A DNA stretch of 64,000 nucleotides from Mycobacterium sp. 1164966.3 (GTDB lineage Bacteria; Actinomycetota; Actinomycetes; Mycobacteriales; Mycobacteriaceae), in NCBI RefSeq assembly GCF_001665395.1, contig NZ_LZSG01000039.1, forward strand, positions 35,550 through 99,549, in the 5' to 3' direction. Position numbers and translations under genes: made by a program. This document shows positions 23,349-31,681 of this stretch, in pieces (within the stretch, counting starts at the first letter, position 1; every line of letters starts with the position of its first letter). The notes beneath the pieces were generated by a model. It saw only the letters and a list, made by a program, of their open reading frames with translations, was not told the DNA's origin and ran no database searches.

Positions 23349-23376
23349 GGAACCAAATCGGGTCCCACACGGTCGT
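23349..23376 (+). promoter_or_regulatory. Candidate ECF-type (SigM-like) promoter for esxU-esxT
   Basis: GGAACC (23349-23354) and GTCGT (23372-23376) are separated by exactly 17 bases and end 27 bases before the esxU start codon. This spacing and the GGAAC/GTC pair resemble ECF promoters, and the esxU/esxT pair is reported as SigM-controlled in M. tuberculosis. The match is by eye against a remembered consensus. Confidence 0.45.
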
Positions 23377-23403
23377 ACTTGATATCGGAACGGAAGGGGA
23401 ACA

Positions 23404-23730
23404 GTGAGCACACCGTCAGGTGCCAACACGCTGAGCACCGATTTCGACCTGATGAGGTCGGTCGCGGCCGCGACCGATGCCCGCAACGAGGAAATCCGGG
23501 CAATGCTGCAGGCGTTCATCGGCAGGATGAGCTCGGTGCCGTCGTCGGTGTGGGGCGGGCCGGCGGCCGCCCGCTTCAAGGATGTGGTGGATCGGTGGAA
23601 CGTCGAGTCGACGCGGCTCTACCACGTACTGCACACGATCGCCGAGACCATTCGGCACAACGAAGCCGTGCTGCGCGAGGCCGGCCAGCACCACGCCCAG
23701 CACATCGCCGCCGCCGGCGGGAACTTGTGA
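23404..23730 (+). CDS. esxU: ESX-4 WXG100 protein EsxU
   Basis: 108 residues from GTG 23404, preceded by AAGGGGAAC. Two helices joined by a WGG turn (50-52, SSVWGGPAA) define the WXG100 fold. It pairs with EsxT and is probably secreted by ESX-4. Closely matches Rv3445c, with a few extra residues near the N-terminus (SGA insertion). The next gene begins 11 bp after its stop. Confidence 0.96.
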   Translation: MSTPSGANTLSTDFDLMRSVAAATDARNEEIRAMLQAFIGRMSSVPSSVWGGPAAARFKDVVDRWNVESTRLYHVLHTIAETIRHNEAVLREAGQHHAQHIAAAGGNL

Positions 23731-23741
23731 GGAGATGGCCA

Positions 23742-24038
23742 GTGGACCCAGTGCTGTCGTACAACTTCGGCGAAATCGAATACTCCGTTCGCCAGGAGAT
23801 CCATCACACCTCGGCCCGCCTAAATGCAGCGCTGCAAGAGCTCAGGTCACAGATAGCGCCGCTGCAGCAGCGGTGGACCCGGGAAGCGGCCGCCGCGTAT
23901 CAGATTGAGCAGCTCAAGTGGCACCAGGCGGCGACGGCGCTCAACGAGATCCTGGTCGACCTCGGCAACGCGGTACGCGACGGCGCCGACGGCGTGGCCG
24001 ACGCAGACCGCCGCGCCGCCGGCATCTGGGCGCGGTAG
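23742..24038 (+). CDS. esxT: ESX-4 WXG100-family partner EsxT
   Basis: 98 residues from GTG 23742, with GGAG in the preceding gap. Sequence matches Rv3444c. The usual W-x-G turn is W45-T-R (LQQRWTREAA) here, as in the M. tuberculosis protein, so the glycine is absent. No C-terminal YxxxD/E secretion signal is obvious in the ADRRAAGIWAR end. It should form the secreted heterodimer with EsxU. Last gene before the operon terminator. Confidence 0.95.
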   Translation: MDPVLSYNFGEIEYSVRQEIHHTSARLNAALQELRSQIAPLQQRWTREAAAAYQIEQLKWHQAATALNEILVDLGNAVRDGADGVADADRRAAGIWAR

Positions 24039-24080
24039 CGGCTAACAGGCACCGCGCGGCGGCGGCCGCGCCTACAAACT

Positions 24081-24121
24081 CTGTGTGGTCCCGACGGAGG
24101 AGAGCCGCCGGGACCACACAG
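24081..24121 (+). terminator. Strong hairpin terminator after the ESX-4 operon
   Basis: A perfect 13-bp inverted repeat, CTGTGTGGTCCCG (24081-24093) and CGGGACCACACAG (24109-24121), with a 15-base loop, followed by TCATTTTGA. It lies 42 bp after esxT and 159 bp before rplM, and separates the two transcription units. Confidence 0.85.
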
Positions 24122-24280
24122 TCATTTTGACCTGCGGGGATGCGCCTCGGTAAGCTGCTCGGTTGGCGTACGGGATGCGGGGCCTCGGGTCAATGTCGGT
24201 CGCCGAGACCAACCCCGCCGTAGACGCCTGACCGGCACCCGGCCAGCACCGGGATCCACTCGAGAGAAAAGGTAAGCGCT

Positions 24281-24724
24281 GTGCCTACATACGCGCCCAA
24301 GGCGGGTGACACCACGAGGTCGTGGTACGTCATCGACGCCACGGACGTGGTGCTTGGCCGCCTTGCCGTCGCGGCAGCCAACCTGCTGCGCGGCAAGCAC
24401 AAGCCGACGTTCGCCCCCAATGTCGACGGCGGTGACTTCGTGATCGTCATCAACGCCGACAAGGTCGCCATCAGCGGCGACAAACTGCAGCACAAGATGG
24501 CTTACCGCCATTCGGGTTATCCCGGCGGCCTGCACAAACGCACGATCGGCGAGCTGATGGAAAAGCACCCCGACCGCGTTGTGGAGAAGGCGATTGTCGG
24601 CATGCTGCCCAAGAACAAGCTCAGCCGGCAGATCCAGCGCAAGCTTCGCGTCTATGCCGGGCCGCAGCACCCCCACACCGCTCAGCAGCCGGTTCCGTAC
24701 GAGATCAAGCAGGTGGCGCAATGA
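24281..24724 (+). CDS. rplM: 50S ribosomal protein L13
   Basis: 147 residues from GTG 24281 (GAGAAAAGG upstream). L13 is an early assembly protein of the 50S subunit. Seen: [38 protein letters not shown] and the conserved [24 protein letters not shown] C-terminal segment. The stop overlaps the rpsI start (ATGA). Orthologue of Rv3443c. Confidence 0.98.
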   Translation: MPTYAPKAGDTTRSWYVIDATDVVLGRLAVAAANLLRGKHKPTFAPNVDGGDFVIVINADKVAISGDKLQHKMAYRHSGYPGGLHKRTIGELMEKHPDRVVEKAIVGMLPKNKLSRQIQRKLRVYAGPQHPHTAQQPVPYEIKQVAQ

Positions 24725-25200
24725 CCGAGACCAGCCTGGAAACCACGCCGGCTGCGGAAACACCGGAGGCCCCGGCCGAGACTTCGACGAGGCCACACGA
24801 ATCGTTCGTGTTCGACCGGCCCATTCAGACCGTCGGCCGGCGCAAGGAGGCTGTGGTACGGGTGCGGTTGGTTCCGGGCACCGGCCAGTTCAACCTGAAC
24901 GGCCGCAGCCTGGAGGACTACTTCCCCAACAAGGTGCACCAGCAGCTCATCAAGGCCCCGCTGGTCACCGTGGACCGGGTGGAAAGCTTCGACATCTTCG
25001 CCCACCTCCACGGCGGCGGTCCGTCAGGTCAGGCCGGCGCCCTGCGGCTGGGCATCGCGCGGGCGCTGATCCTGGCGTCGCCCGAGGACCGGCCCGCGCT
25101 GAAGAAGGCCGGCTTCCTCACCCGCGATCCGCGCGCCACCGAGCGCAAGAAGTACGGACTGAAGAAGGCCCGCAAGGCGCCGCAGTACAGCAAGCGCTGA
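24721..25200 (+). CDS. rpsI: 30S ribosomal protein S9
   Basis: 159 residues: an acidic, Thr/Glu/Ala/Pro-rich N-terminal extension (about 1-28) before the S9 core ([38 protein letters not shown]), ending in the basic RKAPQYSKR tail that reaches the P-site tRNA. Coupled to rplM, the usual L13-S9 pair. Confidence 0.98.
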   Translation: MTETSLETTPAAETPEAPAETSTRPHESFVFDRPIQTVGRRKEAVVRVRLVPGTGQFNLNGRSLEDYFPNKVHQQLIKAPLVTVDRVESFDIFAHLHGGGPSGQAGALRLGIARALILASPEDRPALKKAGFLTRDPRATERKKYGLKKARKAPQYSKR

Positions 25201-25324
25201 GTCACTTTTCGGCTGCGAGCGTGCATCTTTGTGCGCGTTCGGCGGCGTGTCCGCGTACCGCCAGGCACGCTCGGGGCCAAAAGTGGGTATATGCACGATC
25301 GCTGATTGTGAGAGGTTTGTCCGC

Positions 25325-26662
25325 ATGGGTCGACTGTTCGGCACCGATGGCGTTCGCGGGGTCGCCAATCGTGAGTTGACCGCCGAGCTGGCACTGGCGC
25401 TGGGTGCCGCGGCGGCGGGGCGATTGGCGAGCTCGGGCGAACCGGGCCGGCGGGTCGCCGTGGTCGGTCGCGATCCGCGGGCCAGCGGGGAGATGCTGGA
25501 GGCAGCCGTGATTGCGGGCCTGACCAGCCAGGGCGTCGACGCGCTGCGGGTCGGGGTGCTCCCCACCCCCGCGGTCGCCTATCTGACCGGTGCTTATGAC
25601 GCCGACTTCGGAGTGATGATCTCGGCGTCGCACAACCCGATGCCGGACAACGGCATCAAGATCTTCGGCCCGGGCGGCCGCAAGTTGGACGACGACACCG
25701 AAGACGAGATCGAGGACCTGGTCGCGGCGGGACCGGGGTTGCGCCCAGTCGGCGTGGGAATCGGCCGTGTCGTCGACGCCGACGACGCGATGGACCGCTA
25801 CCTGCGCCAAGTGGGCAAGGCGGCCGGCACCCGGCTCGACGGACTGGCCGTGGTCGTCGACTGCGCCCACGGCGCGGCGTCGTCCGCGGCACCGCGCGCC
25901 TATCGCGCGGGCGGCGCCCGAGTCATCGCGATCCACGCCGAGCCCAATGGGCTGAACATCAATGACGCGTGCGGCTCGACGCACCTTGATTCGCTGCGTT
26001 CGGCGGTGATCTCCCACCGCGCCGATCTCGGCCTGGCGCACGACGGCGACGCCGACCGGTGCCTGGCCGTCGACGCCGAGGGGCAACTGGTCGACGGCGA
26101 CGCCATCATGGTGGTGCTGGCGCTGGCGATGCAGGAGGCCGGCGAGTTGGCTTCGAACACTCTGGTCACCACCGTGATGAGCAACCTGGGGTTGCACCTG
26201 GCGATGCGTTCGGCCGGCGTTAGCGTGCGCACGACCGCCGTCGGCGACCGTTACGTCCTGGAGGAATTGCGCGCCGGGGACTACAGCCTTGGTGGCGAGC
26301 AGTCCGGCCACATCGTGATGCCGGCCCTGGGCTCCACGGGCGACGGCATTGTCACCGGCCTGCGATTGATGACGCGCATGGCGCAGACGGGGCGTTCGCT
26401 GGCCGACCTCGCTTCCGCGATGAAGACGCTGCCGCAGGTGCTGATCAATGTGGGGGTTGCCGACAAGGCGACGGCCGCCGCGGCGCCCTCGGTGCAGGCC
26501 GCCGTTGCGGAGGCCGAGGCCGAGCTGGGCGACTCCGGGCGAATTCTGTTGCGCCCCTCTGGAACTGAACCGATGATCCGGGTGATGGTGGAAGCGGCCG
26601 AAGAGGACATCGCACGCCGGGTGGCCACGCGGGTCGCTGATGCGGTGAGCGCACAGCGCTGA
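25325..26662 (+). CDS. glmM: Phosphoglucosamine mutase GlmM
   Basis: 445 residues from ATG 25325 ([18 protein letters not shown]); an upstream in-frame GTG/ATG extension lacks family sequence. GlmM converts glucosamine-6-phosphate to glucosamine-1-phosphate for UDP-GlcNAc. Active-site Ser102 in ISASHNP is phosphorylated in the cycle; metal loop DGDADR; sugar loop GGEQSGH; phosphate loop [11 protein letters not shown]. glmS, which makes its substrate, is 5 kb away in this window. Orthologue of Rv3441c. Confidence 0.98.
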   Translation: MGRLFGTDGVRGVANRELTAELALALGAAAAGRLASSGEPGRRVAVVGRDPRASGEMLEAAVIAGLTSQGVDALRVGVLPTPAVAYLTGAYDADFGVMISASHNPMPDNGIKIFGPGGRKLDDDTEDEIEDLVAAGPGLRPVGVGIGRVVDADDAMDRYLRQVGKAAGTRLDGLAVVVDCAHGAASSAAPRAYRAGGARVIAIHAEPNGLNINDACGSTHLDSLRSAVISHRADLGLAHDGDADRCLAVDAEGQLVDGDAIMVVLALAMQEAGELASNTLVTTVMSNLGLHLAMRSAGVSVRTTAVGDRYVLEELRAGDYSLGGEQSGHIVMPALGSTGDGIVTGLRLMTRMAQTGRSLADLASAMKTLPQVLINVGVADKATAAAAPSVQAAVAEAEAELGDSGRILLRPSGTEPMIRVMVEAAEEDIARRVATRVADAVSAQR

Positions 26663-26709
26663 GCTGAGAATGCTGGAACCCGGGCGTGCTGCCCGGCGTC
26701 GGATTAGGT

Positions 26710-27024
26710 ATGAGATCCGACAAGAGCTATGGGCATGCCGGTATCGACGTGGCGGCGGTACGGGCGGCGGCCGACCAATTCGACGCGGCCGCCGATCTAC
26801 TTGATCGCGCCGCCTGCGACCACCTGGCGAGGCTGGCCTTCGACGGGGCCAGTGCGGGCCGGGCGCATGTCGCCCGTGGTGACGCGCTGCGGGTGGGGCT
26901 GCAACGCCTCGCCGCCGAGTTGTCGCAATGGTCGCGGGCGGCCGGTGAAATCGCCGTGGCGCTGCGCGTGGGCGCCGGCCGCTACGCCGACGCGGAACTG
27001 TACGCAGCGGCCCGGATCGCCTGA
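26710..27024 (+). CDS. Small T7SS_ESX_EspC-like protein (Rv3440c-like)
   Basis: 104 residues from ATG 26710 (a GTG at 26686 is an alternative start). Mostly helical, Ala/Arg-rich, with IDVAAVRAAADQFDAAADLLDRA at the N-terminus and repeated heptads. The pattern resembles the EspC/DUF2580 family of small proteins linked to type VII secretion. It is 2 bp from the next gene, whose N-terminus is also WXG100-like, and the two probably work as a pair. The function is unknown. Confidence 0.8.
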   Translation: MRSDKSYGHAGIDVAAVRAAADQFDAAADLLDRAACDHLARLAFDGASAGRAHVARGDALRVGLQRLAAELSQWSRAAGEIAVALRVGAGRYADAELYAAARIA

Positions 27025-27026
27025 TC

Positions 27027-28379
27027 ATGGCCGACCGGTTGAACGTCGCGGAGCGCCTCGCCGAGGGCCGGCCTGCCGTCGAGCACACCCAGGCGTACGT
27101 GCGGGCCTGCCAAGGGCTGGGCTACCAGCATCCGGACCTGACCGCGCATCCCGCCCAGCTGCGTGACTGGTACGGCAGCGAGGACGGGCTGGACCTGCGC
27201 GCGCTCGACAGCGACTGCGCCGAGCTGCGCGCGGCCGCGGCCGCGGCCACCGAAGCGCTGCGGATGCAACGTGCCCAGGTCGCCGTATTGGATGGCGCGT
27301 GGACAGGACCGGGAGCCGATTCCGCCATCTGGTTTCTGCAGCGTCATTGCGATGCGGCAAACGTGGTGGCCGCCGAACTCCGCGCGGCCGCGCAACGGTG
27401 CGAGTCGCTGCGCGATAACCTGTGGCACCTGCTCGACGCGAAGGTCACGACGGTCATCGACATCGACGACCGTACCCAGGGCCACCGGTCGCAGTGGTTG
27501 GCCGCCGCCGATGCGCTCACCACCGGGACAGGTGATCGCGCAACGGCCGAAGAATTGGTTCGCCAGCAGATAATTCCGTACGTCGACAGCGACGTTCGCG
27601 TCGAGTGGCTGACCGCGATGCGTTCGACGCAGGCCGGGGTGGCGGCGTCGTACGACATGGTCACCGATCGGTTCGCTGCTGCGCCGGCGGCATCCTTCGA
27701 GATCCCCGGCGACCTCGGTCCCAGTGGCCACCCGTTCCAGCCGGCCTCGCCGAGCCCCCCGGCAACACCTGCGGCAGCCGCCGCGGTCGCACCCGTCGCT
27801 ACCCTCCCCACCCGTGCGGCGGATCCGGCACCGCCCGCGCCGGCCGAACAGTTGCCGCAACCTGTGCCTACACAGGGGGCCTTGCCGGCCGACGGCGCGG
27901 CCATGTCCCCGGTTGGCGGCGGCGGGCTTGACGGGCTCGGCGGACTCGGTGAACTCGGCGGAGGCGGCGGGCTTGCCGGACTGGCCAACCGGATCGTCGA
28001 GGCGATGGGTGACCTGCTGGGTTCGCAGGCTGATCAATCGTCCGACCCGTCGACGTTGGACGGCCCGCTGGACCCGGAGGAGCCCTTCGACGACGACCCG
28101 GCTGAACAGGCCGACGAGGCCGGAAAGCATCGCGGGACCAGCGCAGCGGAAATCAAGGCGCCGCCGGCCAACGGGACTCCACACGCAGACCTGCCGCCGG
28201 CGGCCGAGCCGTTGGTCGCGAGCCAGTCGCCACCACCTGGTCAGCCGCCCGCCGGCGAGATGCAGCCGGCACCGCCGTCGGGTGTGCCGCCACCCACGAA
28301 TGGGCCACCGGCGGCCCCGGCCGGTGCCTCATCCCCCTGCGAGATCGCCGCCGACGAACTGCCGCAGGCGGGACAGTGA
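27027..28379 (+). CDS. Rv3439c-like protein with helical N-terminus and Pro-rich C-terminus
   Basis: 450 residues. Residues 1-~220 are helical, with a DGAWTGPGADSAIWFLQRH segment similar to WXG-type turns. Residues ~235-450 are low-complexity Pro/Ala/Gly/Glu, including GGGGLDGLGGLGELGGGGGL-like glycine runs and an acidic patch (DPEEPFDDDPAEQADE). There is no signal peptide or membrane helix. It resembles Esp-type accessory proteins of ESX loci in layout. Position matches Rv3439c. It is translated right after the EspC-like gene and may be its partner. Confidence 0.8.
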   Translation: MADRLNVAERLAEGRPAVEHTQAYVRACQGLGYQHPDLTAHPAQLRDWYGSEDGLDLRALDSDCAELRAAAAAATEALRMQRAQVAVLDGAWTGPGADSAIWFLQRHCDAANVVAAELRAAAQRCESLRDNLWHLLDAKVTTVIDIDDRTQGHRSQWLAAADALTTGTGDRATAEELVRQQIIPYVDSDVRVEWLTAMRSTQAGVAASYDMVTDRFAAAPAASFEIPGDLGPSGHPFQPASPSPPATPAAAAAVAPVATLPTRAADPAPPAPAEQLPQPVPTQGALPADGAAMSPVGGGGLDGLGGLGELGGGGGLAGLANRIVEAMGDLLGSQADQSSDPSTLDGPLDPEEPFDDDPAEQADEAGKHRGTSAAEIKAPPANGTPHADLPPAAEPLVASQSPPPGQPPAGEMQPAPPSGVPPPTNGPPAAPAGASSPCEIAADELPQAGQ

Positions 28380-28383
28380 CGAA

Positions 28384-29427
28384 TCAGGCGGGACGCATCT
28401 CCAGCAGCTGCTCGACATAGCGCACGGCTTCGGCGGGGTCGCCGCTCACCGGCCGCACCAAAAGCGTGCTGACGCCGGCCTCGGCGAAGGCATCCAGCCG
28501 TTCGGCGATGAAGCCGCGCGGGCCGATCAGCGAGATCCCGCGCGCCAACTCGGCAGGTACCGCGTCGATGGCTTCCCGCTTGCGGCCGGAAAGATACAAC
28601 TCCTGAATCCGGTCAGCGACCTCGCCGAATCCGTAGCGAGTCGCGAGATTGTGGTAGAAGTTACGCTCCTTGGCGCCCATGCCGCCGATGTAGAGCCCAA
28701 GTGTCGGCTTGGTCGCGGCAAGCCGATCGTCTACGTGGTCGCCGATGGCCAACGACGTCCCCACCATCACGTCAAGCGGCCCCAGACCGGGATCCCGCTT
28801 GGCGGTACCGGCCGCCAGTGCCTCACCCCATACCAAGTGGGCCTTGTCGGGATAGAAGAATGCCGGTTGCCAGCCTTCCGCGATCTCGGCGGTGAGCTCG
28901 ACGTTCTTCGGGCCCAGCGCCGCGATCGATATCGGAATACGTTCGCGCACAGGGTGATTGATGAGCTGAAGCGGCTTGCCCAGACCCGTCCCGCGATCCG
29001 CGGGCAGCGGCACCTGATAATGCTTGCCGGCGAATTGGACGCGCTCGCGGCGCCACACCTGCCGGCAGATCTCCACGACTTCGCGAGTGCGCCCCAGCGG
29101 CACATCGAACTCCACGCCGTGGAACCCCTCGATCACCTGTGGCCCGGATGTGCCGATCCCGAGGTTGAACCGGCCACCGGACACGTAGTCCAAACCGGCC
29201 GCGGTCATCGCCAGCAGCGACGGCGTGCGGATGTAGATGGGAAGCACGCCCGACGCCAGTTCGATGCTGGTTGTCTTGGCGGCCAGATAGCCGAGCTGGC
29301 TGATCGCGTCATAAGAATACGCCTCTGCCACCACGGCCATGTCGATGCCGGACTTCTCGAGTTCGACGACCCGGTCGACGGCTTCGCGAAAGCCACCGGA
29401 GTAGTCCAGGGCGATTCCGATTCGCAT
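28384..29427 (-). CDS. LLM-class F420-dependent oxidoreductase (Rv3520c-like)
   Basis: 347 residues from ATG 29427; a TTG immediately upstream is less likely. Bacterial luciferase-like TIM barrel: MRIGIALDYSGGF start, AVVAEAYSYDAISQLGYLA, LASGVLPIYIRTPSLLAMTA, SGGRFNLGIGTSGPQV. The closest remembered protein is Rv3520c (also 347 residues). It converges on the Rv3439c-like gene with a 4-bp gap. There is no equivalent at this position in M. tuberculosis as I recall, so it looks like an insertion. Confidence 0.88.
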   Translation of the reverse strand: MRIGIALDYSGGFREAVDRVVELEKSGIDMAVVAEAYSYDAISQLGYLAAKTTSIELASGVLPIYIRTPSLLAMTAAGLDYVSGGRFNLGIGTSGPQVIEGFHGVEFDVPLGRTREVVEICRQVWRRERVQFAGKHYQVPLPADRGTGLGKPLQLINHPVRERIPISIAALGPKNVELTAEIAEGWQPAFFYPDKAHLVWGEALAAGTAKRDPGLGPLDVMVGTSLAIGDHVDDRLAATKPTLGLYIGGMGAKERNFYHNLATRYGFGEVADRIQELYLSGRKREAIDAVPAELARGISLIGPRGFIAERLDAFAEAGVSTLLVRPVSGDPAEAVRYVEQLLEMRPA

Positions 29428-29473
29428 CAACGATGCTTACCACGGCGATGGCGCGGCCAAGTCTCCGCTGTGC

Positions 29474-30313
29474 TCACTTCAGCAGCGCGACGATCTTCTC
29501 TTCAGGAGCGACGGGCTCGGCTTCGGGGTCGAGCGGGGTGGTCTTGGGAAGCTGCACGTCCGGGTCGGCGAAGTCGCGATAGGTCTTGTCGCCGCCGAGC
29601 GTGTAGAGCAGGTAGCCGGTCACCAGCGCCCGCACCGATCTTTGCGTGGCACGGTGCGAACCGGGCAGCCCGAGCACCGACGCCAGCCGGCGGCCTTCGG
29701 CCAGGCCACCGGATTCGGCTTTGCTGACGATGCGCAGCGTGGCCGCGTCCCAGGCCCGGGAAAGCCCGAGGGCGTTGGAGTTCAGCGTTTTCGGATCGCC
29801 CGGTGAGGTCAAAATCAGACCCGGAACTTTCAGCGTCACCGCCGGCTGTTCCGCCGGTGGACTGGTCACCGTCGGGAATATCGGCACCACCGACGCGAGC
29901 TTGTTGGGCATGCCGGCGGCGGCGAACACAGCGGCCGAGCCGCCGAAGCCATGACCGGCCAGGCCGAGCTTGGCGGGATGCACACTGATCTTGCCGGGTC
30001 CCAGTCGCACACCAGCCGCGATGTCCAGCGCGGTACCAAGATCGAACGCCAGGTTGAGCACCGAGGGAGCCAGACCCCGCTGAGTCTCGGGCGCGGCCGC
30101 CACGATGCCCCACGACGCCAGATGCTCCAGCAGACCGGAATAGCGGGCGGCACCGGTAAGCCAGTCGTGGCCGAACGCGATCGCGGGCAGGTTCATCCCG
30201 GCTTCGGGGGTGTAGACCACTCCGGGTAGACCGGCAAAGGCCAGGTCACCACGCAGAACCCGGTGCGGGCCGCGACGACGCAGGGTGGCGAAGAGCTTGC
30301 GGATGCGGGGCAC
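29474..30313 (-). CDS. Alpha/beta-hydrolase-fold protein lacking the nucleophile (Rv3438-like)
   Basis: 279 residues with a dienelactone hydrolase-like fold: IAFGHDWLTGAARYSGLLEHLASWG (first strands and helix), LGLAGHGFGGSAAVFAA (elbow), VPGLILTSPGDPKT (acid strand). The elbow G-H-G-F-G-G has glycine where the family has Ser or Cys, so classical hydrolase chemistry looks absent. Orthologue by position of Rv3438. Ten bp before the DUF2510 gene on the same strand. Confidence 0.85.
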   Translation of the reverse strand: MPRIRKLFATLRRRGPHRVLRGDLAFAGLPGVVYTPEAGMNLPAIAFGHDWLTGAARYSGLLEHLASWGIVAAAPETQRGLAPSVLNLAFDLGTALDIAAGVRLGPGKISVHPAKLGLAGHGFGGSAAVFAAAGMPNKLASVVPIFPTVTSPPAEQPAVTLKVPGLILTSPGDPKTLNSNALGLSRAWDAATLRIVSKAESGGLAEGRRLASVLGLPGSHRATQRSVRALVTGYLLYTLGGDKTYRDFADPDVQLPKTTPLDPEAEPVAPEEKIVALLK

Positions 30314-30322
30314 CCGTCGACG

Positions 30323-30766
30323 TTAGCTGTGACCGGGCGGATTGGTCCACTGGGTCCACCCCGTCCCGTCCCAATAGCGCTGTCCGGGGCCCGACGGGTT
30401 GGGATACCAGCCCGCAGGCGGCGCTGACGGCGGACCGGATTGCAGCGGCGCGACGGGCTGGATATAGCCGCCGGTGCCCTCGCGCGCCATCGTCCGCACC
30501 TTCCGGATCGCGCTCATGTTGGAAAACAGCGCAATCCAGTTCATCAGCAGCAGGGAGAACATGCTCCACCAGCCGAGGGCCAGGTTATAGGTCTGCGCCG
30601 AGCGGTACGCGGCTTCGCATTCCGGCAGGGTGCCGGTGACCGTATAGCTGTGCTGGTGCCACAGGAACAGCGCTCCGGTGTGCTTGATCAACCTCATGTA
30701 ATAACGGTCGTTCTGCGGATTCTGGTAGCCGGGTCCGGGGCTGGTCTGGTGTTGCGGGTAGGACAA
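30323..30766 (-). CDS. DUF2510-domain membrane protein (Rv3437-like)
   Basis: 147 residues. A hydrophobic segment (about 63-83, LALGWWSMFSLLLMNWIALF) gives one membrane helix, perhaps two with weaker flanks. The C-terminus carries the short DUF2510 motif (PPAGWYPNPSGPGQRYWDGT), a Trp-rich module common in actinobacterial membrane proteins. AAGG (GAAAGGCCC) lies before the ATG. The function is unknown. Confidence 0.85.
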   Translation of the reverse strand: MSYPQHQTSPGPGYQNPQNDRYYMRLIKHTGALFLWHQHSYTVTGTLPECEAAYRSAQTYNLALGWWSMFSLLLMNWIALFSNMSAIRKVRTMAREGTGGYIQPVAPLQSGPPSAPPAGWYPNPSGPGQRYWDGTGWTQWTNPPGHS

Positions 30767-30852
30767 GGCGGGCCTTTCGGGCGGGTTGGGCAGCTAAAAC
30801 GATACCGGCCGCCCGTGGGGAAATGCCCAGCTAAAAGCACGCCCGCTGGCTC

Positions 30853-31056
30853 CTAGGCGACGATGTCGATCACCCCGACACGCCAGAGCGCCGCGTACAT
30901 GTGGCGCAGCGGGATGCACAGCAGACGAGCTGCCGCGTCCACCATCGGGTCCCCGGCGCCGATCGGCCGTCGCGGACTCCGCTTAGGCGAAGGCGCCAAC
31001 GTGAGCTTGGTCGCTGGCCACGTCGCCAACTCATCGATAATCGGAACAGCAGTCAT
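30853..31056 (-). CDS. Small hypothetical protein, 67 residues
   Basis: Not recognised. The ATG at 31056 has a strong ribosome site, GGAGGG, six bases upstream, which is the main reason for calling it. The protein reads MTAVPIIDELATWPATKLTL, a basic middle (SPKRSPRRPIG) and a C-terminal hydrophobic, aromatic part (RHMYAALWRVGVIDIVA). No signal or motif. It stands alone between the DUF2510 gene and the glmS leader. Confidence 0.6.
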   Translation of the reverse strand: MTAVPIIDELATWPATKLTLAPSPKRSPRRPIGAGDPMVDAAARLLCIPLRHMYAALWRVGVIDIVA

Positions 31057-31520
31057 GATTTCCCTCCAATGGAACGCGGGTCTTTTCCAGATCTCACCGC
31101 TGTGTGCCTGATCGGCACTGCGTATTTTTCGAATCGCCACGGAAATCGCTTATTTCCGCCGTGGACATTGTCTTGTTACCCGTTGTATGCATTTGTGCGC
31201 CGGATTTATTTCCTTCGCTGACACGCCGTGCACGCAGCAGGCCAGGAAGTCGTTTCCATGCGGATACCGCAGGTAGACGAGCGGCTCGACCAGCTCTCAT
31301 CTCCCGGATCAACCGTCCCTCAGTCGTTGCCAGTGTTGCCTACGCCTGGATTTTAAGTCTGCCCTACCGACGCATTAATGACGTCGTCGAAAACGTCAGA
31401 AATACATAAGGTGAAGCGCTTTCCCCGAATAGGAATCTGCTATGAATTGAAATGCATAGACGGCGCTGCAGTCGATATCCGTGGTGTGCTGGAGGGTGGC
31501 GTCCCGGTCAACTGGCCTGG
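31057..31520. other. Less GC-rich intergenic region upstream of the glmS repeat array
   Basis: No gene supported. Base composition is clearly lower in GC than flanking genes, with runs such as TATTTTTC and TTATTTCC. An imperfect inverted repeat, CCACGGAAAT/ATTTCCGCCGTGG (31137-31164), could be an operator or leader structure. Short open frames (for example a 24-codon one at about 31190 on the reverse strand) lack support. There is no glmS ribozyme-like sequence. Confidence 0.5.
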
Positions 31521-31667
31521 CTGCGCCGACTTCGCCGCGCTTGCGACCGCCGCACCTGCCGGATAGCGGCGGCCCGCTGCGCCCGACTTCGCCGCGCTTG
31601 CGACCGCCGCACCTGCCGGATGGCGGCGGCCCGCTGCGCCCGACTTCGCCGCGCTTGCGACCGCCGC
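31521..31667 (-). repeat. Tandem palindromic repeat array 2, abutting glmS
   Basis: Reverse-oriented relatives of array 1: a partial unit (31521-31565) missing one stem arm, then two fuller units starting at 31566 and 31623 (57-bp period). On the reverse strand each reads GCGGCGGTCGCAAGCGCGGC and ends GGGCCGCCGC. The inverted ends are GCGGCGG/CCGCCGC. Compared with arrays 1 and 3, the last stem base pair has changed from A-T to G-C on both arms. The array ends 14 bp before the glmS ATG, so it occupies the glmS leader. Confidence 0.9.
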
Positions 31668-31681
31668 TACCCTGGTCTGCT

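Noticed and set aside
31104..31409. Forward open frame of about 100 codons in the glmS upstream region.
   Set aside because: Composition is unlike neighbouring genes, no ribosome site, and it overlaps other equally weak frames.
31057..31681. Possible glmS ribozyme or riboswitch in the glmS leader.
   Set aside because: The leader consists of the palindromic repeat array and less GC-rich DNA; no glmS ribozyme core was seen, and these are not known in mycobacteria.
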